In this document: positions 25,632 through 34,972 of the stretch, one piece after another | Position numbering within the stretch: the stretch's first letter is position 1 | Layout: each line of letters opens with the position of its first letter | Assembly: GCF_018638295.1 (NCBI RefSeq) | Contig: NZ_JABTTS010000001.1 | Span: 124,001 to 188,000, forward strand | Direction of reading: 5' to 3' | Length of the DNA: 64,000 nucleotides | Source: Streptomyces sp. CHD11 | GTDB taxonomy: Bacteria > Actinomycetota > Actinomycetes > Streptomycetales > Streptomycetaceae | Made by a program: the position numbers and the translations under genes | Notes under the pieces: model-generated | Databases searched by the model: none | Told to the model about the DNA's origin: nothing | The model's input: only the letters and a program-made list of their open reading frames with translations

Positions 25632-26018
25632 TCAGCAAGGGGTGGGGTCTGTCCGCGGCGCCGCGCATCCCCTCATCACGAGCCAGCCGGCCGCCGCTCC
25701 GGCCGCGTACCAGAGCAGGTCCGGTGCGTTGAAGGTGGAACCGAGGACCAGGCGGGCGACGGCGCTGTGCCGTGCGAGCTCCGCCGGCACCCCGGTGAGC
25801 TGCAGGAACTCGACGCCCCAGCTGACCGCCAGCGCCATGCCGGCGGCCCGCGCGGGCGTCGCGCGCGGTGCCACCAGGACGACGAGGGCGGTCATGAGCA
25901 GCGTGTACAGGGCGCTCCCGCCGTACTTGGCCACGTCCCCCGTGGCCACGGCCCTGAGCCCCAGCCCCGCGCCGATGACGGCCGGCGTGGCCGCGGCCGC
26001 CGCGAGGCGCCTGCGCAT
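25632..26018 (-). CDS. DUF2809 membrane protein
   Basis: A 128-residue membrane protein with four hydrophobic segments: AAAATPAVIGAGLGLRAVA, ALYTLLMTALVVLVAP, GMALAVSWGVEFLQL and DLLWYAAGAAAGWLVM. WGVEFLQLTGVPAELA plus LGSTFNAPDLLWY is the DUF2809/VanZ-like signature. ATG 26018 is preferred because AGGAA lies 8 bp upstream; ATG 26072 in the same frame lacks a ribosome binding site. Function unknown. Confidence 0.75.
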   Translation of the reverse strand: MRRRLAAAAATPAVIGAGLGLRAVATGDVAKYGGSALYTLLMTALVVLVAPRATPARAAGMALAVSWGVEFLQLTGVPAELARHSAVARLVLGSTFNAPDLLWYAAGAAAGWLVMRGCAAPRTDPTPC

Positions 26019-26140
26019 CGGATCGTTCCTGGTGCCGTCGGGGGTGCGGAGCGGGGAGATCATGTCCGTCATTCTGCTGGCCGCCCGGCAGCGCTCCCGC
26101 CCCCGGCGGCCGTCATGGCGCACGGCGCCCGAAACGCGGG

Positions 26141-26169
26141 TGCGACAAGCGCACCGGTCTTGTTAGCCT
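26141..26169 (+). promoter_or_regulatory. Promoter of the ABC-F leader transcript
   Basis: TGCGAC (26141-26146) and TAGCCT (26164-26169) are 17 bp apart. The predicted start point falls on or next to the ATG of the leader ORF at 26176, so the leader would be translated from a leaderless mRNA. Confidence 0.5.
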
Positions 26170-26175
26170 GCGCGC

Positions 26176-26220
26176 ATGGCACGAGGCATCTGGTCGCAGA
26201 AGGTCCGCTCCGCCCACTGA
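26176..26220 (+). CDS. 14-residue leader peptide MARGIWSQKVRSAH
   Basis: A short ORF starting 7 bp after a -10-like TAGCCT and ending 99 bp before the ABC-F gene. It has no room for a ribosome binding site, consistent with leaderless translation. Its 3' end (26207-26214) can pair with 26222-26229, and its stop codon lies in that loop. A ribosome stalled here by an antibiotic would therefore change RNA folding downstream. Antibiotic-resistance ABC-F genes in several bacteria are controlled by such ribosome-mediated attenuation. The ORF and pairings are seen; the control is inferred. Confidence 0.6.
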   Translation: MARGIWSQKVRSAH

Positions 26221-26266
26221 CGGCGGCGCCCTTCCCTGCTGAATCCGCGCACGCCGTTCCGGTCCC

Positions 26267-26294
26267 GCCGGGCGGCCCTTCTCTGCTGCCCGGC
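26267..26294 (+). terminator. Attenuator hairpin upstream of the ABC-F gene
   Basis: A 10-bp stem (26267-26276 with 26285-26294, one G-U pair) and 8-nt loop, 26 bp before the TTG start of the ABC-F gene. Its 5' arm overlaps CCGCCG (26265-26270), which can instead pair with CGGCGG (26221-26226). The latter is sequestered by the leader-ORF stem unless a ribosome is stalled on the leader. No U-tract follows, so termination strength is uncertain. Confidence 0.5.
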
Positions 26295-26319
26295 TCCCCT
26301 GCGAGCCGCGGAGCGTCCG

Positions 26320-28014
<1,695 letters not shown>

Positions 28015-28031
28015 CCGGGCTCCAGGGACTG

Positions 28032-28052
28032 CCCCGGCCGCCGGCGCCGGGG
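28032..28052. terminator. Hairpin between ABC-F and SWIM genes
   Basis: Arms CCCCGGC and GCCGGGG with a 7-nt loop, 17 bp after the ABC-F stop, between convergent genes. No U-tract. Confidence 0.45.
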
Positions 28053-28146
28053 TGAAGCTCCGCCGTCCCTGCCGGGGGCGGCACTGGAGGCGACCGCGCG
28101 CCGCCGCGGGGCGCGCCCGCCCGAGCGGGCCGTACGGATTCTGTCG

Positions 28147-29943
28147 TCACGTCCTCGCCGGCGCGGCCTCCTCGCCGGTGACGGCTCCCCAGGCATGGGC
28201 GCACAGTGCCTCTTCGACCAGGCCGGTGTAGAGCGCGGCAGCGAGCCAGGACCGGGCGAAGCGGCCTCGGTCGGCCGGGAGCAGACGGCCGAAGTGGTCG
28301 CGGGTGCGATCCGCGGCGGCGTCGTGCAGGTCCTCGAGGAGGCCGGCCGCCGTGGCCAGGCCGAGACGGCGCAGCCCGGCGGCGTCGCCCGGTGCGTTCC
28401 CGGCGAGGGCGAGGACCCGGCGGCCCCCCGGCACCGCCTGGTGGACGCGGCGGCGCAGCAGGTGCAGCGGGGCCTCGTCCCCGGTACCGGCCGCCGCGGC
28501 CGGGGGCACGGGGGCCGCCGGGGGCAGATCGGCGCGCTGGAGGCGGTCCAGGCCGAGGTCGACCCGGGCCCCGGGGCCGGCGGGATGCTCGATGGCCAGC
28601 AGCTGGGCACGCGGGTACGGTCCCGGCACCAGGCGTGCGACGATCCGCAGCCGGCTGCCCCTGGCGGCGGCGAGCAGGCGGAGGTTGTCGCGGCAGGGCA
28701 GTGCGGGATCGTCGTGGGCGCCGGCCAGGCGCAGGGGCACGCCCTCGCAGTCGGCCAGCAGGCAGTCGCCCGCCGTCTCGCGCACCGTGCCGGTGAGGGT
28801 CACCTCGAGGAACAGCAGGTCCCGCGCGCCGCCCAGGGCCCGCGCCACCTGTTCCGCGGCGGGCACGGCCCACAGCCGGTCCAGCGGATCGTCGCGCCAG
28901 GCCACGCCGGACGCGCGGACCGCCCGGACGCCGGCGCCCGCGCCGAGGCGCCCGTCCGGGGAGACGGTGGCGCCGGAGACGGCCAGTCCCGCCCGGGACA
29001 GTTCGCGGTGGGTCAGGGCGGTGTCACCGATGCGTACGGTCCGGTCGGCGGCTCCGGACGCCCGGGAGGCGCCGCCGGGTGCCACGTCGGACACCGTGAA
29101 CAGGCGGCCGTCGGCATCGGCGGTCCAGGTGACGGCGCCCGCGTAGCCGGTGGCCGTGAGGACGGGTTCGGAGAAGATGCCGTACAGCCGCACGGACCCG
29201 TCGGGACGGTACGGCCGGCGGACGGTACCGCGCAGTTCGCCCAGGTCGGGGCCGGTGGCGTGCGGAAGGCGGTGGGCGACGGAGAGGACGTCGGCGAGCG
29301 CGCCGGCGAGGCCGGTGAGCCGGTACCCGGGGTCCGCGGAGCGGGCCGCCCGGACCGCGGTCACCACGGAGACCGCCGCGGCGGAGGCTCTGGGGAGGCC
29401 GGCGAGGCGGGCGGTGTGCGCGGCGTGCAGAAGCTCCGCCTGGAGCACGGCGCCCGCGCCGTCCGCGCCGGTCTCCAGGACGGCGGCTGCCGCGTCGAAC
29501 ACCGCGCGGGCGGCGTCCTGTTGGGCGGTGGTGGCGGTCTCGGGTCCCGATTCCCCGGCGGACCCGCCCGGCCGTACCTCCGGTTTTCCGGTCGTCGCCT
29601 GCGCTGTCGCGTCCGGGACGTCCGGGGCGTCAGCGAGGCCGGAGGCCGGGGCGTCGTCGGCGACGGGGGCCGCCGAGGCGGCCGCCGCGCGGTGCAGGCA
29701 GTCGGGGGCCAGCAGACACCCGCAGCGGACCGCGTCCACGCCCGTCACCGCGCCGCCGGGCGCGTGCAGGACGACATCGGTCCCCTCGTCCACCGCGATC
29801 CGTACGGTGTCGCCGTCCCGGGTGGCCGGACGCGTCAGGAGTTTGGTGACGGCCGCGTCCAGGCGCTTGCGGAGCCGGGGCGAGAGCGCTCCGACGAGTT
29901 CGGCGGTGACGGACGGGACGACCGGAGGGAGGTCCGGGCTCAT
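28147..29943 (-). CDS. SWIM zinc finger protein of the MoxR-VWA operon
   Basis: A 598-residue protein whose N-terminal 90 residues carry a SWIM finger: C74-x-C76-x5-C82-x-H84 (RCGCLLAPDCLH), a zinc-binding fold used for protein or nucleic acid contacts. The rest is mostly alpha-helical, Ala/Arg rich, with a beta-rich middle (YRPDGSVRLYGIFSEPVLTATGY, LRLAGAHDDPALPCRDNLRLLA). It is the last gene of a five-gene operon and starts with ATGA overlapping the VWA gene stop. It corresponds in context to YehQ of Escherichia coli. It may recruit the MoxR-VWA machine to a target; no experimental role is known. Confidence 0.85.
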   Translation of the reverse strand: MSPDLPPVVPSVTAELVGALSPRLRKRLDAAVTKLLTRPATRDGDTVRIAVDEGTDVVLHAPGGAVTGVDAVRCGCLLAPDCLHRAAAASAAPVADDAPASGLADAPDVPDATAQATTGKPEVRPGGSAGESGPETATTAQQDAARAVFDAAAAVLETGADGAGAVLQAELLHAAHTARLAGLPRASAAAVSVVTAVRAARSADPGYRLTGLAGALADVLSVAHRLPHATGPDLGELRGTVRRPYRPDGSVRLYGIFSEPVLTATGYAGAVTWTADADGRLFTVSDVAPGGASRASGAADRTVRIGDTALTHRELSRAGLAVSGATVSPDGRLGAGAGVRAVRASGVAWRDDPLDRLWAVPAAEQVARALGGARDLLFLEVTLTGTVRETAGDCLLADCEGVPLRLAGAHDDPALPCRDNLRLLAAARGSRLRIVARLVPGPYPRAQLLAIEHPAGPGARVDLGLDRLQRADLPPAAPVPPAAAAGTGDEAPLHLLRRRVHQAVPGGRRVLALAGNAPGDAAGLRRLGLATAAGLLEDLHDAAADRTRDHFGRLLPADRGRFARSWLAAALYTGLVEEALCAHAWGAVTGEEAAPART

Positions 29944-32900
29944 GCGATCTTCTCCCCTACCCAGCGGGCGAGTTCGAGCGGACTGAGAGCGGCGACGGGC
30001 ATGCCTGCGGCGACGAGCCTGCCGGCTACCCCCGTCGAGTAGCGGGGCCGGCCGGTGTCGTCGAGGCTCGCGCAGCCCAGGACATGGCAGCCGGCCGAGA
30101 CCAGCGCGCGGACCTCGGCGAGCAGACCGCCGAGCGGATAGCCCTCCTCGAAGTCGCTGACGACCACGACGAGGGTGCGCGACGGGACGGTGACGAGGTC
30201 ACGAGCGTGCCGCAGCCCTGCGGCGATGTGGGTGCCACCGCCGACACTGACCTCGAGCAGCAGGGAGAGCGGATCCTCCACGTGCCCGGTGAGGTCGATG
30301 ACCTCCGTGGAGAACGCCAGGAAGTGGGTGGAGAGGGTCGGCACCCCCGCCAGCACCGAGGCCGTCAGCGCCGCCCACACCGTGGAGGCCTCCATGGAGC
30401 CCGACACGTCCGTGACCAGGACCAGCCGCCAGTCGGCGGCCCGGCGGCCCCGGGTACGGAAGACCGGCCGTTCGGGAATCACCCGCACCGTGCCGTCCGG
30501 GGCCCGGCGCGCCGTCGCCAGGTTCGCCCGCAGTGTGCGGGGCAGGTCGAGGCCGCCGCCGGGCCGTCTGCTGGGGCGGGGCAGGGCCGTGCCGTGCAGG
30601 GCGGGGCGCAGCCGGGTGGCCAGTTCCCGGGCCAGGGCGTCGACCAGTCGGTGTACGAGCGGCCGCAGCGCGGCCAGCCGGGCCTCGGGCAGGCCGCCCG
30701 CGTGCCGCAGCACGGTGCGCAGCAGGTCCACCGACGGGCGCACCGCGTCCGCGTCCAGTTCGGTGAGGACATCGCTGCGGCCGGACGCGGCGGCCGCCGC
30801 CAGCACCTCCTCGCGGATGCCGGGCCCGAACAGCGCGGCGAGCTCCTCCGACCACTCCCGCACTCCCGGGTACGGAGCCTGGCGTCCTCCGCCGGATCCC
30901 CGGCCGGCGAGATCGCCGCGGCTGCCCTCACCTCGTCCGCTGCCGTACAGCTCGTCCAGCGCGGTCGCCAGCGGCGCGGCGGACTTCGGCAGCGCGTCGG
31001 TGCGACGGCCGAGGAGAAGACGCCAGCGGTCGGCGGGGGCGAGGACGTTGCCCCCGGCGCCGGGCACGTCGGCCGCTGCGGAGCCGTTCCCGGTTCTCCT
31101 CCCCGGTCCGGATCGCACCGTGTCCTCCGGCCCGCGGTGCGCCCGGGCGTCCGGCCGGGGCTGCATCTGGACACCCGGCGCGGCGTCCGCCTCTGCTCCG
31201 GGCCGGAGGTCCGTGATGCCCCGTGCTCCGTGTGGTGCCTTGGCTGCCGGCCCGGGACGCACCGCGAGGCCGGGCCCGGGGGCCGTAGCGGCATCCTGCC
31301 CGGGCCGGGGCCTGACACCCGGCGCGGACGGTGCCGCAGCGTCGCCTCGCGGGATGCCGCCGGACGGGTGGTCCTCGGCCGGGCCCCTGCCCGTCGGCAG
31401 GCCCAGTGACCGCAGCCGCTCGCGGGCCGCGAAGTCCGCCGCGGTCCAGGCGGCGAGGGCGACCGGGTCGACGCCGTCGGTGTCCGCGACGCGCGCGGTG
31501 CCGAGGCGTTCGTCGACGGAGGCGAGGAGCCGGTCGCGGGCCGCGGGGCTCAGGGTGTCGAAGCCGCCGCGCAACGCGGGGAGCCGGTCGAGGAACTCCC
31601 GGTCCGGCAGTTCGCTCACCCGGACGAGCAGGGGCTCCAGGGCGGGCTCCGCCGTCTCCAGCAGCGGGCCGGCGGCGGACAGCAGCCCGCTGAGCCGGGC
31701 GGTGAGCGCGGAGCGCGAGCCGGAGTCGGTGGCCCCGTCGATCCAGGAGGCCACGCGGTCGCCGAAGGCCCGCGCGTCCTCGTGTCCGAGCAGGACGCGG
31801 ACCGCTCCGGCGGCACCGCGCATCAGCGGGGAGCCGCCGGCGGACAGCCGGGCCAGGGCGTCGGCCAGCCGGATGCCGCCCAGCAGGTCGGCCCGATGGG
31901 CGAGTGCGAGCAGGGCATGGGCGTCGGCCACGTCCTCGGATCCGGTCAGACCGTCCACCTGCCGCACCGCCGCCGCCGTGAGCAGCTCCGCGACGGAGGC
32001 CGCCCGGGCCACACGGTCCGCGTCGGAGTCGAGCCCTGGGACATGACCGGCCCGCAGTCGGTCCAGCAAGGCCAGTCCGGCGAGGAGTTCCGGCAGGGTA
32101 CCGGCGCCGGGCAGGACGTCGGCGAGGTCGCCGAGCCGTTCGTCCGCGAGCGCGTGCAGGCCGCATTCCGCCGCTCGCAGAAGCCCTTCGAGGGCCTGCT
32201 CGGCCGTCGGCCCGCCTTCGTCGCACTCCTGACGCCGCCGCTCCCGCAGCACGCCTTCCGCGGCCTGCTCCGGGGTGACTCCGCGCATGCCGGCCGCGGT
32301 CAGCACGGCCGCCGTGGCGGGTGTCCAGCGCACCTCCCAGCGGGAGGTGAGAGCCTCGGCGCCGCCCGCGCCGGCGACATCCCCGGCCTCCCCGTAGGGC
32401 ACCCCGCACACCGTCAGCCGGCGCAGCAGCAGTTCACGGCGCCGGTCCAGCCCGGAACGCAGCGGGTCCAGCCGCAGATCCCGTGCGGAACCGGGGCCGT
32501 CCGTCTGCGGGCCGGGCAGGCCGAGGCGTGCCACCTCGGCCTCGACCGCGGGGGCGAGGCCGCTGCGCGGCGCCCCCGGGGCAGGGCGTCCGCCGCGGGT
32601 GCCGACGAGGACGCGTTCCATCGCCCGTGCCACGGCCCGCCCCCTCCCGTACGGCTCCCCCTGAGCGAGCACGGTCTGCACGGCCTCGACCAGTTCGCCC
32701 CGGCCGGCCGCGGGCAGGCCGCGCAGCCGGGCGAGGTCGGAGGCGAGCCGGCTGATCTCCCGTGCGTCGGCGGGTCCCGAGGGGTGTCCGAGTCCGCGCA
32801 GTTCGGCGCAGACGCGTACGGCCGCCCTGATCAGGGCTTCCTCGAGCGCCGCGGGGTCTCCTTCCGCGCGCAGGACCATGTCCTGCCACTCGGGGTCCCG

Positions 32901-33758
32901 GATACCGGCCGGGTAGCCGGACCTCTCGTCGAGCAGTGCGTAGGTGTAGGGGATCAGCGAGGTGGTCCAGCCCGGGGGCCCTGTGACCGGTCCGGTCGGC
33001 GGTGCCGCGTCCTCCCCGGCCTCCCCGTCCTTCCGCTCCAGGAGCGCCGGCGCGTGGAAGGCTCCCACCACCACGGCGGCCCGCTCGCCCCGTGCGGTGG
33101 CCTCGGCGAGCCGGGCCCGCATCCAGCGCTCGCGCCGCAGATCCAGTTCCGGCACGCCGCCCGAGGCGGCCGCGTCCTGGCGCAGGGCCCACCCCGTGAG
33201 CAGGGCGGCCCTGCGCAGTGCCTCGGGCGGGGAGCCGGGGGCGGTCGCCTCGACCAGCCGGTCCCACAGGTCGTCCCCGGTGCGGCCGGTCAGCCGCGCC
33301 CGCACCGCGGTGGCCAGCCCTGGGCCACCGGTCTCCGCCGTCACGACCCGCCGTCCTTCGGCCCAGGCGGGGTCGGCGAGCGGCAGGTCACAGGCGACCA
33401 CCGGTACGTCGTGCCGGGCGGCCCAGCGCACGGCGGCCAGTTCGGGCGAGAAGTCGGCGAACGGGTAGAACGCCGGCCCCCCGCCGCTCCCGTCGACGGG
33501 AGCGGCGGCGAGCGCCACCGGGGCCCGTGTCTCCTCGTGTCCCAGCCAGGACAGCCACTGCTGCATCTCCGCGGGCAGCTCGACGAGCAGCACCTGGGGT
33601 TCCGCGTCGGCCAGCAGTGCGGGCAGGGCCGCGGCCAGGGAGGGGGCGTGGTGCCGCACACCGACGAGATAGGGCGCCGACGGGTCGGTGAGGGAGGCGA
33701 GGGCCTCGTCCGGCGGGACGGCCGGGCCGTGCGCGCCGGCGCGGTGGGAGAGGGACAC
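29940..33758 (-). CDS. DUF5682-VWA fusion protein
   Basis: About 1272 residues. The N-terminal 750 residues are DUF5682 (YLVGVRHHAPSLAAALPALL, VLLVELPAEMQQWLSWLG, VVVGAFHAPALLE). A disordered Pro/Gly/Arg linker follows around 820-920. The C-terminal 200 residues are a von Willebrand A domain with a complete MIDAS: DVSGS near 1117, the Thr in GGGTH, and SDFEEG. VWA domains pair with MoxR ATPases to act on protein targets in a metal-dependent way. In E. coli the two parts are separate (YehM and YehP). GTG 33758 is preferred because GGAGGG precedes it; the frame opens at GTG 33794 inside the moxR gene. Overlaps the SWIM gene by 4 bp. Confidence 0.85.
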   Translation of the reverse strand: MSLSHRAGAHGPAVPPDEALASLTDPSAPYLVGVRHHAPSLAAALPALLADAEPQVLLVELPAEMQQWLSWLGHEETRAPVALAAAPVDGSGGGPAFYPFADFSPELAAVRWAARHDVPVVACDLPLADPAWAEGRRVVTAETGGPGLATAVRARLTGRTGDDLWDRLVEATAPGSPPEALRRAALLTGWALRQDAAASGGVPELDLRRERWMRARLAEATARGERAAVVVGAFHAPALLERKDGEAGEDAAPPTGPVTGPPGWTTSLIPYTYALLDERSGYPAGIRDPEWQDMVLRAEGDPAALEEALIRAAVRVCAELRGLGHPSGPADAREISRLASDLARLRGLPAAGRGELVEAVQTVLAQGEPYGRGRAVARAMERVLVGTRGGRPAPGAPRSGLAPAVEAEVARLGLPGPQTDGPGSARDLRLDPLRSGLDRRRELLLRRLTVCGVPYGEAGDVAGAGGAEALTSRWEVRWTPATAAVLTAAGMRGVTPEQAAEGVLRERRRQECDEGGPTAEQALEGLLRAAECGLHALADERLGDLADVLPGAGTLPELLAGLALLDRLRAGHVPGLDSDADRVARAASVAELLTAAAVRQVDGLTGSEDVADAHALLALAHRADLLGGIRLADALARLSAGGSPLMRGAAGAVRVLLGHEDARAFGDRVASWIDGATDSGSRSALTARLSGLLSAAGPLLETAEPALEPLLVRVSELPDREFLDRLPALRGGFDTLSPAARDRLLASVDERLGTARVADTDGVDPVALAAWTAADFAARERLRSLGLPTGRGPAEDHPSGGIPRGDAAAPSAPGVRPRPGQDAATAPGPGLAVRPGPAAKAPHGARGITDLRPGAEADAAPGVQMQPRPDARAHRGPEDTVRSGPGRRTGNGSAAADVPGAGGNVLAPADRWRLLLGRRTDALPKSAAPLATALDELYGSGRGEGSRGDLAGRGSGGGRQAPYPGVREWSEELAALFGPGIREEVLAAAAASGRSDVLTELDADAVRPSVDLLRTVLRHAGGLPEARLAALRPLVHRLVDALARELATRLRPALHGTALPRPSRRPGGGLDLPRTLRANLATARRAPDGTVRVIPERPVFRTRGRRAADWRLVLVTDVSGSMEASTVWAALTASVLAGVPTLSTHFLAFSTEVIDLTGHVEDPLSLLLEVSVGGGTHIAAGLRHARDLVTVPSRTLVVVVSDFEEGYPLGGLLAEVRALVSAGCHVLGCASLDDTGRPRYSTGVAGRLVAAGMPVAALSPLELARWVGEKIA

Positions 33759-33763
33759 GGCCG

Positions 33764-34972
33764 TCAGCCCTCCAGGACCGTGCGCAGGTCCCACAGGGTG
33801 CGCCAGGTGGCTGAGCCCTGTTCGGCGCGGCGCCGGACGGGTCCGTCCCAGTAGCCGCGCAGCCGGGCGGCGTCGGCGGGGTCGTCCTTGCGGACCACTC
33901 CGAGCAGGTGCCCGGGCAGCAGTCCGAGCACGTCGCGGTCGCCGGGGAAGTACGCCGCGGCGAGGGCGAGCGCGCCGGCGACGGACACGGCCTCCGCGGT
34001 GCTCATCACCGTCGAGGGACGCTCGACCTCCCAGCCTTCCGCCGACCGTCCCTCGCGCAGGTCCCGGAACGCGGTGACCAGGGCCTCCAGTACCGCGTCG
34101 TCGACCTGGAAGGGCGCACCGGCCCGCTCCACGGACGCCCGCGCCTGGCCGCGCACCAGTGCGGTCTCCGCGTCGAGGTCCCCGATGGGGCCGACGGTCT
34201 CGAAGTTGAAGCGGCGCTTGAGAGCCGCGGACATCTCGGAGACGCCCTTGTCGCGGAGGTTGGCGGTGGCGATGAGGGTGAAGCCGGGCGCGGCGTGCGC
34301 CAGGGCGTCCTCACTGCCGGCCAGTTCGGGGACGGCGATCCGCCGCTCGGAGAGCAACGACACCAGCGCGTCCTGCACTTCGGGCAGGCAGCGGGTGACC
34401 TCCTCGACGCGGGCGACGGCGCCCCGGGACATGGCGGTCAGCACGGGCGAGGGCACGAGTGCCTGCCGGGTGGGGCCCTGTGCCAGCAGCAGCGCGTAGT
34501 TCCAGCCGTACTTGAGCTGGTCCTCGGTGGTGCCCGCGGTGCCCTGCACCACCAGGGCGCTGGTGCCGCACACGGCGGCGGAGAGCAGTTCCGACAGCAT
34601 CGACTTGGCGGTTCCGGGCTCGCCGACGAGCAGCAGACCGCGCTCCCCGGCGAGGGTCACCACGCACCGCTCGACCAGCGCCCGGTCGCCGACGAACTTG
34701 TCCTCGATCACGAGACGGCGGGGCACCCCGTCGGGAACGTCGATGTCGTCCGGCAGCTTCAGAGCGCGTCCGGCGCTGCCCATGACGAACGTGACCACCG
34801 CTCGGGGGGTGAGCCGCCAGGCGGGCGGGCGCGGTCCGTCGTCGTGGGCGGCGAGGAAGGCCAGTTCGGTCGCGTGCCGGTCCTCGGGCGGGACGATCTG
34901 GCGGGCCGGGGAGGGGGACAGGGTGGTGGTCATCGGTTCGGGTTCTTCCAGGTGCGGGTGGACGGTGGTCAT
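33764..34972 (-). CDS. MoxR-type AAA+ ATPase
   Basis: A 402-residue AAA+ protein. Walker A GEPGTAKS is at 117-124. The Walker B region reads AVARVEEV (E190, E191), with Glu where Asp is usual, as in YehL-type relatives. Sensor 1 is LIATANLRDKG at 233-242, and KRRF holds an arginine-finger candidate. MoxR ATPases work with VWA proteins as chaperone-like remodelers, for example in metal insertion. ATG 34972 overlaps the stop of the 1687-aa gene by 4 bp, and the next gene follows directly, so all three are translationally coupled. Cytoplasmic. It is the energy-supplying member of the operon. Confidence 0.92.
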   Translation of the reverse strand: MTTVHPHLEEPEPMTTTLSPSPARQIVPPEDRHATELAFLAAHDDGPRPPAWRLTPRAVVTFVMGSAGRALKLPDDIDVPDGVPRRLVIEDKFVGDRALVERCVVTLAGERGLLLVGEPGTAKSMLSELLSAAVCGTSALVVQGTAGTTEDQLKYGWNYALLLAQGPTRQALVPSPVLTAMSRGAVARVEEVTRCLPEVQDALVSLLSERRIAVPELAGSEDALAHAAPGFTLIATANLRDKGVSEMSAALKRRFNFETVGPIGDLDAETALVRGQARASVERAGAPFQVDDAVLEALVTAFRDLREGRSAEGWEVERPSTVMSTAEAVSVAGALALAAAYFPGDRDVLGLLPGHLLGVVRKDDPADAARLRGYWDGPVRRRAEQGSATWRTLWDLRTVLEG

